Positions 11,828 to 21,708 of a stretch of DNA of 64,000 nucleotides are shown here, piece by piece. The notes under the pieces are model-generated. The model saw nothing but the letters and a program-made list of their open reading frames with translations, was not told where the DNA came from and searched no databases. Source of the stretch: Deinandra increscens subsp. villosa (lineage: Eukaryota > Streptophyta > Magnoliopsida > Asterales > Asteraceae); the NCBI GenBank assembly GCA_039602395.1, contig JBCNJP010000006.1:17224952-17288951 (forward strand), given 5' to 3'. The translations under genes were made by a program, and so were the position numbers. The first letter of the stretch is position 1, and each line of letters begins with the position of its first letter.

Positions 11828-12007
11828 CGTGAACACAAGGTCAGAGTTCCCTCAGCAGATGTGTCACGGAATGTTTTCAATGATAATGACAGTACGCGTG
11901 AACACAAGGTCAGAGTTCCCTCAGCAGATGTGTCACGGTATGTTTTCAATGATAATGATGGGACGCGTGACACAAGGTCAGAGTTTCCTCAGCAGATGTG
12001 TCACGGT
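11828..12007. repeat. 69-bp tandem repeat, about 2.6 copies
   Basis: Copies start at 11828, 11897 and 11966. Each holds CGTGAACACAAGGTCAGAGT and CCTCAGCAGATGTGTCACGG; the third lacks an AA. The first copy starts in TTTCACGTGAAC, a perfect G-box core. It lies in the non-coding tract between pol and ORF3. Confidence 0.9.
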
Positions 12008-13083
12008 CAATGGATGGATGTGAGATGTTTCTCACTTATTGATTAATGTGTGATATTTCACACTTATTGTAAGGTTTGAAATCAGCACTTTCCGCAAAAG
12101 AAATACTCGAGTGTGTTGGTTAACTTACTTAGCACAGACTTGAGCAAGTTTAAAGGATTTTACTAACTGTTTTGACTTAAAGTCCACAATTTTATGATTT
12201 TAAGTGTTTAATCACAGGATTTGCCTAATTCTTATTTTGCTGAGCCTACCGACACATCGAATGATAGAATTACTGATCGATTGGTTCATATCCTATGGTC
12301 AGATCACAAGACCAGAATTATTTCATGTTCCTATAGTTTACCCAACCAAAACCAAAATTTTCTGGTTTTCTTTCTCAAAGTTTATTTTAAGCATTGCAGA
12401 ATTGCAAAAATCTTGTGCTTAGACTCAAGTACCCATCAAGTGCCTTTACAAAAGTTGTTGGGAATTACTCGATTCTAATTTACATGATTTTTATTTATTT
12501 TTTCAAATTTTTGGAATTTTCTTCAATTTTTCAGTATTTATTGAAGCATCACTAAAAATTCAAGATTTTGACTTTGACATCAGGTATTCAACAAGTGTCT
12601 TCACAAAAGTTGTTTGAAATGACCCGATGCTATTTTTAGTGATTTTTATTTATTTTTGCAAATTTTTGTGATTTTCTCTAAATTTTCAACCGTGAGTCGG
12701 TTTAGGCCAGTCCGACTGACGCAAGGACTCAAAATAAAATTAAAATAAAATAAAATAAAAAAAATAAAATATTTTTGGTATTTTCTGAAAATTTGATTAA
12801 CACTTAGTGCTTTATTTGATGATCAAGACTAATGACCAATAACTTAGAAAAAAAAAATTCAAAGAACTAAAAGTAAAATCTTTTTGAGTTTTCTTCCAAA
12901 ATTTTAAAGGCAAAATCTTTTTGGCTTTTCAACTTGGTGTCAGAAAGATTGAGATAAAAATTAAAATCTTTTTGGATTTTCAAGATCAGATTATTGCAGG
13001 TTATGGATCAAACAGAGACAATACCTCTAAAACGACACAACCTAAGACTAAGGCACTTATTCTAAAGGAACCTAAAGAAGAGC
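12008..13083 (-). other. 3' non-coding tract after pol of element A
   Basis: No ORF of note. At 12880-12985 the plus strand repeats AAAATCTTTTTG-type phrases three times. The same phrase occurs several times in every 795-bp array unit, which supports reading those units as the equivalent 3' non-coding region of element D. Confidence 0.6.
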
Positions 13084-16000
13084 TTACTCAAAGTTAATCA
13101 TTCCTATTGATTGTACTAGGAAGTTAAACCTAGAAACATCAAATCCCTTGGTGAAGAGATCTGCAAGTTGGTTTTCAGAGGAAACATGAACTAAGGTAAT
13201 CAGCTTTTTCTCATGACAGTCCCTAATAAAGTGATGCCTAATCTCTATGTGTTTGGTCTTAGAGTGCTGAACAGGATTTTTAACAATGAACATGGCAGCA
13301 GTATTATCAATGTTAATAGGGGTGGACATAAAATTCAAACCGTAGTCCAGAAGCTGATTCTGGATCCAGAGAACTTGAGAACAACAGGAAGCTGCAGCGA
13401 TGTATTCCGCTTCGGCTGGCGAGGTAGACACCGTTGATTGTTTCTTGCATTGCCACGAAACCAATCTGTTCCCCAAAAATTGAGCTCCGCCGGTGGTTGA
13501 CTTCCGGTCCATGTTGCAACCCCCGTAATCACTATCAGAGAAGCCTCTAAGATCAAAAAGCTCATCCTTGGGATACCACAGCCCCCTCTTCGGATTGGAC
13601 TTCAGGTATCTGAAAATTCGTTTCACGGCTGTCAAGTGTGACTGTTTCGGTTTGGATTGAAATCTTGAGCAGAGACACACGGCAAACATTATGTCGGGGC
13701 GGCTGGCCGTCAGGTACATAAGTGACCCGATCATTGATCTGTACAAGTGTTCGTCGACACATTCACCTTCAAGATCCGAATGAAGCTTGACACGAGTCTC
13801 GACAGGAGTGGAAAAACCTTTAGAGTCGTGGTATCCAAACTTTTTCAGCATTTCCTTCACGTACTTTCCTTGACTTATTAGGATTCCTTCATTATTCTGT
13901 TTAACTTCAATACCAAGGAAAAACGTGAGTTCCCCCATTGAACTCATTTCAAAGCGTTTTTCCATGAGACACTTGAACTCTTGACAAAGTGCTTTATTTG
14001 TTGATCCGAAGATGATATCGTCCACATACACTTGAACCAGCAGCATATCATCACCCACGTGTCGTATGAATAACGTCTGATCAATCACCCCTCTCTTGTA
14101 GCCATTTTCCAACAGATAGGTAGACAAGGTTTCATACCACTTCCTTGGTGCCTGATGGAGTCCATAGAGAGCCCTTTTTAACTTGTACACCTTATTCGGG
14201 AAGGAAGGATTGACAAAACCTGGAGGTTGATCAACGTAAACCTCTTCATCCAGTTCACCATACAGGAAGGCAGTCTTCACGTCAAGCTGATAAACAGTTA
14301 TGTTCTTTGACGCTGCATAGGCCAAGAAAATCCTGATGGCTTCAAGACGAGCTACTGGGGCATAGACTTCATCATAGTCAAGCCCATCTATCTGCATATA
14401 GCCCTTGACCACAAGTCTAGCTTTATTTCTGATAATTATTCCTCTATCATCCTTTTTATTCTTAAAGATCCACTTGACTGGAATAGGCTTCGCACCAGGA
14501 GGAGCGTCCACAAGTTTCCAGACATCCAAAAGTTTGAATTGAAGCAATTCAGCCTGCATAGCCTCAATCCAATTATCATCTTTCATAGCAGCCGCTACAG
14601 AAGTTGGTTCTTCTTGAGAGATGAAACAGGAAAACAGGCAGGTATTTATTATCCCTGATTGACTTCTGGTGACTCTCTTATTTATTGGACCGATGATGTT
14701 TGAAACAGGATGTTTCTTGTGAATTCCAGTCTCTTCCACTGTCGGAACTGGAATATTTGGGTCTAGAGTACCCATCTGCACATCATTGCTCGGAGTTTCA
14801 CCAGATTCAATCTCAGCAGAGTCTTCTGAGTCTGAATCGTTATTGATTGGATCATTCTCAGGTTGATTTTCTGGAACAGCTTGATTTTGTAGATTTTCTT
14901 GATCTAAATTTTGTTCAACCTCCTGAATGACTTCTTCATTTATTTGGTTCTCAACCAAGTTGTCAGTTGCAGCAGTAACCGGTGATGTGGTAGCGTCTGT
15001 TGATTCATTCCTCCAAGAAATATCCGGAAGCACATCTGAATAGATTGAATCCAGAATCGATGACGTAATTGGAACAGAACCTTCTGACACTGATGTATCC
15101 ACGTTGCTAGAAGCTCCATGTAATCTTCCAGAATCACCTGAAACCACACAATCACTAAAGTTAAAAGAAGAAGTGAAATTCTCTAAGTCATACATGCCAT
15201 CTGAGTCAGGTTCTCTGGAATTATGAGTGTGCTCATTGAAATTGACGTTGCACGACTCCATAATAACCTGAGTTCTTTTGTTGTACACCCGATATGCCGC
15301 AGAGGTCATCGAGTATCCAACAAAATAGCCTTCATCTGCCCGAGGGGCAAATTTAGCTAACTGCTCAGACTGAATTAATACAGTACAAGGACATCCAAAG
15401 GGCTTTAAGCGCTTTAACACTGGTTTTTGTTTTGAGAACAGCTCAAAGGATGTCTTGTTGGCATGTTTGACCAAAAGAGTTCGGTTCAGGACATAGCAAG
15501 CAGTATTGACTGCTTCTGCCCAAAAAGACAGTTTAAGATTGGAATCCGCGAGCATCGTCCGAGCACACTCAATTATTGTTCGGTTCTTCCTTTCAGCAAT
15601 CCCATTTTGTTGAGGAGTATAGGGAGAGCTAAATTGGCGAGTGATGCCCTTCTCGTTGCAAAACGAGTCGAAAACGTGATTCCGAAACTCCGTCCCGTTG
15701 TCAGATCTGATTATTCGAACTTTTTCTCTGCTTGCGTTCTCGATACGTGTTACGAAGTCCTTCAGTATCTCTGGAGTCTCAGACTTCTCCCTTAAGAAGA
15801 ATACCCAGGAATATCTCGAGTAATCATCAGTGATGACGAGGCAGAAAGATTTTCCCCCTAAACTCTTGATATTAACTGGTCCAAAGAGATCCAGATGCAA
15901 CTGCTGTAGGATTATTGTTGTTCTTCCAGGCGGCTTCGGTTTATGAGACGTTTTATGTTGTTTTCCCTTCGAGCATGCAACGCAGTTATCGACTTGTACG

Positions 16001-16545
16001 AATTCTTTGTCAGGCAGCCCAAAAACATGTTTCCCCCTAACCAGGCGATTCATGTTACGGAAATTAACATGTCCCATTCGTCGATGCCACAAGGTTGAAT
16101 CTTCCTCTGAAGCTTTAGCCAAAAAGCATGCAACTGAACTAGTAGGCTTTGCAGCATTCATGTCCAGTGCATATATGTTCCCCCTACGACTTGCCCGGAA
16201 TAAGATCTGATCTTCAGGCACTTTAAAACCAGGCTTGAGAATGAAGCATTCCCTATCGTCGAAGAACATTGGCATTTTATTGTCGCATATCTGCGAGACG
16301 CTCAGCAGATTGAATTGCAGATTTGACACGAGGTTGACTTTTTCAAAAGAAACTTCACCATTTGTTAGGTGACCAGTTCCAATTATTTGACCACCTTTCT
16401 TATTTCCTCCAAAAGCAACAGAACCTCCTCCAGATATCAGTTTGACATCATGCAAGAGATCCTTGTCACCTGTCATGTGCCGGGAACAGCCACTATCCAT
16501 GTACCACAGATTTATTGACTTCTTTCGCTGTTCCTGCACAAACAA
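13084..16545 (-). CDS. pol: Element A pol polyprotein (protease-integrase-RT-RNase H)
   Basis: 1153 residues without interruption. A protease DSG motif (LWYMDSGCSRHMTG) lies at residues 13-26. The integrase zinc region H-H-C-C spans about 150-200, with HRRMGH and CVACSKGK. The integrase core includes TDDYSR, IRSDNGTEF and PQQNGIAERKNR. RT starts near 680 (WIFKNKKDD), with LDVKTAFLYG and the YVDD box near 840. RNase H has FSDSDYGG near 1002 and AEAEYIAAA. The order integrase before RT defines Ty1/copia. It lies in a different frame from gag, 8 bases past the gag stop, and the open frame starts at TTG, not ATG. A 3' splice-site-like TTTCTTTGTTTGTGCAG ends at 16534, so pol may be reached by splicing or frameshifting. 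All catalytic motifs I can see are kept. Confidence 0.93.
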   Translation of the reverse strand: MFVQEQRKKSINLWYMDSGCSRHMTGDKDLLHDVKLISGGGSVAFGGNKKGGQIIGTGHLTNGEVSFEKVNLVSNLQFNLLSVSQICDNKMPMFFDDRECFILKPGFKVPEDQILFRASRRGNIYALDMNAAKPTSSVACFLAKASEEDSTLWHRRMGHVNFRNMNRLVRGKHVFGLPDKEFVQVDNCVACSKGKQHKTSHKPKPPGRTTIILQQLHLDLFGPVNIKSLGGKSFCLVITDDYSRYSWVFFLREKSETPEILKDFVTRIENASREKVRIIRSDNGTEFRNHVFDSFCNEKGITRQFSSPYTPQQNGIAERKNRTIIECARTMLADSNLKLSFWAEAVNTACYVLNRTLLVKHANKTSFELFSKQKPVLKRLKPFGCPCTVLIQSEQLAKFAPRADEGYFVGYSMTSAAYRVYNKRTQVIMESCNVNFNEHTHNSREPDSDGMYDLENFTSSFNFSDCVVSGDSGRLHGASSNVDTSVSEGSVPITSSILDSIYSDVLPDISWRNESTDATTSPVTAATDNLVENQINEEVIQEVEQNLDQENLQNQAVPENQPENDPINNDSDSEDSAEIESGETPSNDVQMGTLDPNIPVPTVEETGIHKKHPVSNIIGPINKRVTRSQSGIINTCLFSCFISQEEPTSVAAAMKDDNWIEAMQAELLQFKLLDVWKLVDAPPGAKPIPVKWIFKNKKDDRGIIIRNKARLVVKGYMQIDGLDYDEVYAPVARLEAIRIFLAYAASKNITVYQLDVKTAFLYGELDEEVYVDQPPGFVNPSFPNKVYKLKRALYGLHQAPRKWYETLSTYLLENGYKRGVIDQTLFIRHVGDDMLLVQVYVDDIIFGSTNKALCQEFKCLMEKRFEMSSMGELTFFLGIEVKQNNEGILISQGKYVKEMLKKFGYHDSKGFSTPVETRVKLHSDLEGECVDEHLYRSMIGSLMYLTASRPDIMFAVCLCSRFQSKPKQSHLTAVKRIFRYLKSNPKRGLWYPKDELFDLRGFSDSDYGGCNMDRKSTTGGAQFLGNRLVSWQCKKQSTVSTSPAEAEYIAAASCCSQVLWIQNQLLDYGLNFMSTPINIDNTAAMFIVKNPVQHSKTKHIEIRHHFIRDCHEKKLITLVHVSSENQLADLFTKGFDVSRFNFLVQSIGMINFE

Positions 16546-16553
16546 AGAAACGA

Positions 16554-19500
16554 TTAGTTCACAGATGAACCCTGGTCTTTAGGACCACGGGTTTTCTTGG
16601 CATTCTGTTTCTTAGGTGGGCGAGTAGCAGGAGCGGTGGCTTGAACAAAAGGCCTCTGAGGATCAGCCAACGGAGACCATGGTGCTCTTGGTCTCGTGGT
16701 GATTGGAGGTGGGGTGTTAGTTGTTCCAGAAACAACCGGTTGAAAGTAACCGGTACTTGCTCCCAATCCTCGCGTAGAGTGAGGTGTTACTCCACTGAAA
16801 AACTGTTGGTTCTGAAAGTTTGGCATGAACATTTGCTGATTATTCATGTACTCATAGTCTTCACTGTAATTACCATAAAATCGAGGCCATGGCTGAGCGA
16901 AGGGCGGTCTCATCATCCTTGGTCCATAGGGTGCAACCATTGGTGGATTGAACCCCATGTGTGCTTTTGTTGAGTTGAAAGGACAACCCCTAGCAGCATG
17001 ACTTGGGTCTCCGCAGACAAAACACCCAATAGTGTTAGCAGACCCACTTGGATTGACGGTCACAGTTGGAATCACCTTTTGAGCAGGTGTGACCTTTGTT
17101 TCAGCAACAGGTTCTCCTTCTCCTTGAGCAACAGTTTTCTTATTCCGTCTTTTGTTGTTGTTTTTCTTCTTTGAAGATGATTCAGCGCCTTGATTTTCTT
17201 CCACATTCTTGGGCATTGCAACCGCAGGTTCAGCAACTTGAGGTTTAAACACCCCTGTCTTCACAGTGTAGGCAGCATCTTTCGTTGCAACATTCTTCAT
17301 CTTATTCTTTGCAGGTTGCTTAACTGTGGTAGACGAACTTGCACCAGCTTGATTAGCCGATGGAGTCGTGTTGCATGATTGAAACAGCTTGATGGAAGAC
17401 ATCGGTGTTACTTGAGATGGGATCATTTCAGGAGCAGGAGCCGAAGAGATCACCTTACCATTGGTGATTGTGACAAAATGTTGAGTGTCACCCTTGGGTT
17501 TACCATCACCCAGACTTAGCTTATTTTGTGCATCAACAGTCAGCTCATTGACAAGATCAGTTTGGCTAGAACCTGAGTTAGCATTTTTAGCTTTGAACCT
17601 TTGCCTTTTGGGAACTTTAGGTCTCATTGAGACAAACTTTCCTTTAAGCATTGTTTGAGTTTCGCTAACATTTGAAGTTTGAGAGATTGTCTCATTATCG
17701 GTTATTATTTTAAAAAACTCAGATTCTGCCTTCTGCCTAACCATATCTTCAGACATGCCAGTATCAAATGACTGCAATGAGCTGGACTCATAATCATTCA
17801 AATTTAGAGCACTTTCAACAGATGGAAGGCTTGAGCCACTTTCGTAGCCAGACAGTTTTTCTTCCATTTGTTGAATTTCAGACTTGCTTGGAACAGACTC
17901 ATTATTCAAAAACCTGATGTGGCTTCGGGAATTTATTTTAGTAAGTTCAGGTATTTGAAAATAGTTATGATTGAGAGGATGCTCAACAGCAGCATCATCA
18001 ATTTCTCGGGTTAAACCCAAACCATTTTGTACTCGTTTAAAAATATCCTTAGCCACATCACCTGCCAAGTTTGAAGGATTAAGTCTCATCAAATCAATTA
18101 TTTCCCGAGCTTGAACATAGTTCTTGCTTAGGGTTGAAAAGCGAGTCACTAAATCCTCCAACTGAGTTCGAAGAGATATTTCAGTATGTTTCATAACCTC
18201 AATATCATCCTGCAAGGACTTTATTTTGGCCAGAAAATCCTGTTCCTTAGCTTGCATTGACTTTACCAGACATTCACTCGCTATTGCCTTTTCAACTAAC
18301 TCTTCGTTATACAGGCGATATCGAGCGACTTCCTCTACACAGGACTCAGAACACAAGAGAGATTTTACCGTATCAGGAATGAGGTCCTTTTGTCGGTTTA
18401 TTGATTTTTGCTCAGCATCAGATTCAACTTTGGAGGAGCCTTCAACAGTGTTGGTCACGAAAGCAGCATCTTCAGAAGTTTCATCCACATCAGCCATGAG
18501 AGCAAAATCAGTCGGATAGAGCGGGTCAAAGAAGGAATCTTCCTCAACCTTGGACTCATCAGATGAATTCACCATCAATGCATAATCCACACTTGCTGAC
18601 GTTTGAGTCTGATTGGACCATGTGTAGTTAGGATCACTCAGAGACACGAGTGCTTTCTCTGGGTTGTCAGCACGCATAGCAGAATTGGAACTGGAACTTT
18701 GGTGAGTAGTACCAGCAGGTTGTGACTTCTGATATGAAAAGTTGCCCTTATTTTGACTCGAATTATTGTTCCCTCCAGATGTCACAGGAATCTGCCTCAG
18801 TTTTGGCTTCTTACACTCACGTGCAAAATGTCCCAGACCTTGACAATTGTAACACTGGGCTTTCGATTTGTCAAAGCCAATAGTGGCACCAGGTTGTGAC
18901 TGGAAAACTTTTCTCCCAGTTTTCTTGAAGAACTTCCTAGTGCGGGCAGCGATCATACCAAGTTGCCACTTGATATCCATTTCTTCGAGATCATCAGCAG
19001 GAATTTGATCCAGGTCTTCTTGGCACAGAGACATGCCCTCAATACATCCTGACATTTGGGAAGCCAGGCATGCAACAAGAGCATTGCATATCTCCTGATC
19101 TTTGTCAGTCAGGCCAACAGATGAGGTTCCAGAAGGATAGGCAGCAGATGACTGAATCACCGGAGTGACTGGTTGTTGAGCAACGAAGGCAGTCTGACAA
19201 ACAGATTGTTGAGGAGAAACTTGAGCAGCAGCTTGAACAGTAGAGCAAGACCCACCAGCAAAGTAAGGAAATTCAACGTCAGCCTCGTTAGGAGCAACGA
19301 AGGCAGCATTTGGAACAACCTCAGTGGCCCTTTTATTGGTAACTTTCCCCATAAGTGAATTTCCATCTCTTTCAATAGCAGCAATTTCATAACCTCTTAC
19401 TTTGTCAATAAGATCCATGTAGTCCACAGTGGCTAAGTCACTGCTTTCAAGCAAGTAGATGACATATGGAGCAAAGTCTCGAGGAAGTGACTTCAGAATT

Positions 19501-20066
19501 TTCTTTGATATGACAGGCATCTCAGGTCGAATTTGGTTATTTTGCATTTCACAGATGAGTCTGCAGAACTTTGTCACATGAGTCTCAAAGGAGTCTCCAG
19601 CAGTGTGAGCAAAGGTGTTGAAACGCAACTTGAGAGAATCCAGTCTTCTCTCCTTACTCTCAAGATTTCCCTCATACTTTTTCTCAAGTGCAACCCAGAT
19701 TTCATGAGCAGAAGTTGCTTCAGTGAAATGAAAAGCAATGTCATCAGACAGTGCCATCTTGATGCACCCGAGAGCACGTTTGTCAACCTTCATCTGGTTA
19801 TGTTCAGAAATAGAGTAGTCCTCAGGTTTCTTTGGAATACGCCTTTGGGCCTGGGCAGCAGGAGGATCAGCTCCAGCAACAGTAGGCACTGGATCCACAT
19901 AAAACACCTTAGGACCACATTTCACTGAGGTCAGCAAGTCAAAATCCACATACTCAAGGTAACACTGAAACTTTTTCTTCCAATCATCATAATTTGCAGC
20001 CCCAAGCAATTTAGGAGGCCGGTTATTCCCTTGGAACATTTGATTAGCAGAGGTAAACTCAGACAT
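16554..20066 (-). CDS. gag: Element A gag, 1170 residues, two zinc knuckles
   Basis: ATG at 20066, stop at 16556-16554. Residues 20-230 resemble the copia gag N-terminal region (UBN2/DUF4219-type), with NYDDWKKKF and ALEKKYEGN. Zinc knuckle 1 is CYNCQGLGHFAREC (CX2CX4HX4C) near residue 405. A predicted coiled coil spans 600-660. A Lys/Asn-rich basic stretch precedes zinc knuckle 2, CFVCGDPSHAARGC, near 1015. The C-terminus is Pro/Gly/Asn-rich. The length is about three to four times a typical copia gag; very long gags with widely spaced knuckles are a Sirevirus feature. It should form the RNA-binding particle. Confidence 0.9.
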   Translation of the reverse strand: MSEFTSANQMFQGNNRPPKLLGAANYDDWKKKFQCYLEYVDFDLLTSVKCGPKVFYVDPVPTVAGADPPAAQAQRRIPKKPEDYSISEHNQMKVDKRALGCIKMALSDDIAFHFTEATSAHEIWVALEKKYEGNLESKERRLDSLKLRFNTFAHTAGDSFETHVTKFCRLICEMQNNQIRPEMPVISKKILKSLPRDFAPYVIYLLESSDLATVDYMDLIDKVRGYEIAAIERDGNSLMGKVTNKRATEVVPNAAFVAPNEADVEFPYFAGGSCSTVQAAAQVSPQQSVCQTAFVAQQPVTPVIQSSAAYPSGTSSVGLTDKDQEICNALVACLASQMSGCIEGMSLCQEDLDQIPADDLEEMDIKWQLGMIAARTRKFFKKTGRKVFQSQPGATIGFDKSKAQCYNCQGLGHFARECKKPKLRQIPVTSGGNNNSSQNKGNFSYQKSQPAGTTHQSSSSNSAMRADNPEKALVSLSDPNYTWSNQTQTSASVDYALMVNSSDESKVEEDSFFDPLYPTDFALMADVDETSEDAAFVTNTVEGSSKVESDAEQKSINRQKDLIPDTVKSLLCSESCVEEVARYRLYNEELVEKAIASECLVKSMQAKEQDFLAKIKSLQDDIEVMKHTEISLRTQLEDLVTRFSTLSKNYVQAREIIDLMRLNPSNLAGDVAKDIFKRVQNGLGLTREIDDAAVEHPLNHNYFQIPELTKINSRSHIRFLNNESVPSKSEIQQMEEKLSGYESGSSLPSVESALNLNDYESSSLQSFDTGMSEDMVRQKAESEFFKIITDNETISQTSNVSETQTMLKGKFVSMRPKVPKRQRFKAKNANSGSSQTDLVNELTVDAQNKLSLGDGKPKGDTQHFVTITNGKVISSAPAPEMIPSQVTPMSSIKLFQSCNTTPSANQAGASSSTTVKQPAKNKMKNVATKDAAYTVKTGVFKPQVAEPAVAMPKNVEENQGAESSSKKKNNNKRRNKKTVAQGEGEPVAETKVTPAQKVIPTVTVNPSGSANTIGCFVCGDPSHAARGCPFNSTKAHMGFNPPMVAPYGPRMMRPPFAQPWPRFYGNYSEDYEYMNNQQMFMPNFQNQQFFSGVTPHSTRGLGASTGYFQPVVSGTTNTPPPITTRPRAPWSPLADPQRPFVQATAPATRPPKKQNAKKTRGPKDQGSSVN

Positions 20067-20809
20067 GGTGAAACAAGTGGTGTTTCTTCACAAAAGAGCT
20101 TAATGGGTCAAACGGGTCGAGAATTCGGAAATTTCTTCAACGGATGCAAGATTGAGGTTAATTGCTCAAAGACCTACAAAACAAACATCAAGAAGTTTAT
20201 TTAGTTTGAATCAATCAAGTAATAAGTCAAATTTGAAATTTTTCAAATTTTCAAGACTTAGAAAATTTTCAGCCATGTTCTTGAGCATAATCACCAGGTC
20301 AAAATCAAATTTCACGAAATCAAGTTTTTAATGCACCAATAGTTTAGGAATTTGCTTAGGAACAGATTTGTTAACTACAACAAGCTCCAAAAACCACTTA
20401 ATCTATGTGAAATCGGATCAAACAGTGATTCTTATGAAAAACTTCCAAGAACACAATTTTTGCTCTAAAATCTTCAATACTTGATGTTTTTGAGTGATTC
20501 AAGTTGCTATCATCCCTAAATCATGAGTCTAACATGTATGCATGTTCAATTTTGACTCAAAATCAGTGAAAGATAGACATTTATTTTCAAAAGAAACGCA
20601 CAGCACGTATGCTCTGTGTTCGCATAAATCTGGAAATCTCAAAAATTGACCCATTTATTGTGATTATTGATGAAATCTAAGCATTCCAACAGATTCCTTA
20701 TGAAATTTCGTTCAAAATGGTGCAAGGAATCACACAAACACCTAGATTTGATGACTTGAATGAGTGATTCTTCAAGTTTTTGAGAAAGCTCAAGAACATG
20801 AAGAACAAT
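20067..20809 (-). other. Element A 5' leader between primer site and gag
   Basis: About 740 bp of AT-rich DNA without a convincing ORF. In this position it should carry packaging signals, but none is recognisable by eye. Confidence 0.6.
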
Positions 20810-20822
20810 GGCTCTGATACCA
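20810..20822 (-). other. Primer binding site, tRNA-iMet type (element A)
   Basis: Minus strand TGGTATCAGAGCC, complementary to the 3' end of plant initiator tRNA-Met, two bases inside the end of the 5' LTR. It primes minus-strand DNA synthesis. Confidence 0.95.
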
Positions 20823-20824
20823 TT

Positions 20825-21708
20825 TGTCAGGACCAAATTTGAGCCTTTACTCATCCAATACACAGATTCAAGTGCGGAAATCATGAATCCATGATCAAAT
20901 CATAGTGTTTGTTTGTTGAAATCCTTAGATTTCGCCTCTGAAACTCAAGAACTTGAGGGTTTTCACACACAAGTGCTCTCTATCTTCAAACAGCCGTCCA
21001 AGAGTATTATTAGGGTTATTCTAGAGTGGCTATTTATACTAGAGAGAGCACAGGTCGTGAATGTGCTGAAATCAAGAGAATGTTATTGAAGTTAGTGAAA
21101 TTTATGACATCAGACAGACGAGATCGCCAAGAACAACACTGAAGTCGCCAAGACCAAAGTGAAGTCGCCAAGGCTGGTTGGTGACCTCGCCAAGGCTTGG
21201 TGAGGTCGCCAACCTTGGTGAGGTCGCCAAGGGGTTGGCGAGGTCGCCAAGAGTGCTAGCCCAAGTCGCCAAGTGCATTTCCAGATCGCCAACATTCTTG
21301 GTGAGGTCGCCAAGAATGTTGGTGAGGTCGCCAATAAGGTCCAGAAATCACTAAGTACGCTCCGGAAACGTCAATTATCATTATTGAACCATCAAGGTTT
21401 GTTATTACAAAGACACAATCAATTATTAGCATTTACCAAGTAACTTATCATGAAATGACCTAGATCTTGGATACAGACAATCACACTGCAATTGAAATGT
21501 ACTAAGGCAATATCTCCAATATCCATAATCAACACAAGCTAAGACATTTAGTCATGACATACAAAACATCAAACACTTGAATGATTAAAATAAACATTAG
21601 GATAATTGTTCAAGTACAAGATACAAGCATAAGTGAAAGACATACACATGAGCACAAAACCAAAGGATGCTATGTTTGAGTTGCCACCAACCCTATAAAG
21701 TTCTTACA
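20825..21708 (-). mobile_element. Element A 5' LTR (884 bp)
   Basis: On the minus strand it runs from TGTAAGAACTTTATAGGG to GGTCCTGACA (TG...CA), followed by the primer site. A TATA box, AGTATAAATAGC, lies at 21040-21030. Upstream of it, 21115-21340 holds 11 GARGTCGCCAAG-type motifs. The flanking bases after 21708 resume the tandem array. Confidence 0.88.
21115..21340 (-). repeat. GATCGCC motif array in the U3 of the element A LTR
   Basis: Eleven copies of a 12-bp motif, RARRTCGCCAAG, in one orientation, spaced 15-35 bp apart, just upstream of the TATA box. The chance open frame across it is a repeat artefact. Likely a transcription-factor binding or silencing target; this is inferred from position only. 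Confidence 0.88.

Larger units (their letters stand above)
5355..21708 (-). mobile_element. Copia element A, Sirevirus-like, 3' end deleted
   Basis: Order on the minus strand: 5' LTR (21708-20825), primer site, leader, gag, pol, a long non-coding tract with a motif array, then ORF3. The copia order (protease, integrase, RT, RNase H) is clear in pol. A very long gag with two zinc knuckles and an extra gene between pol and the 3' end are traits of the Sirevirus branch (SIRE1/Maximus). It is inserted in the 795-bp array. Its right end is intact (TGTAAGAA... LTR start). On the left, ORF3 breaks off at 5355 straight into the array, so the 3' LTR, the polypurine tract and part of ORF3 are gone. Confidence 0.85.

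Noticed and set aside
20810..20822. tRNA-like sequence
   Set aside because: Only the primer-site match to the 3' end of tRNA-Met is present; there is no cloverleaf, so it is not a tRNA gene.
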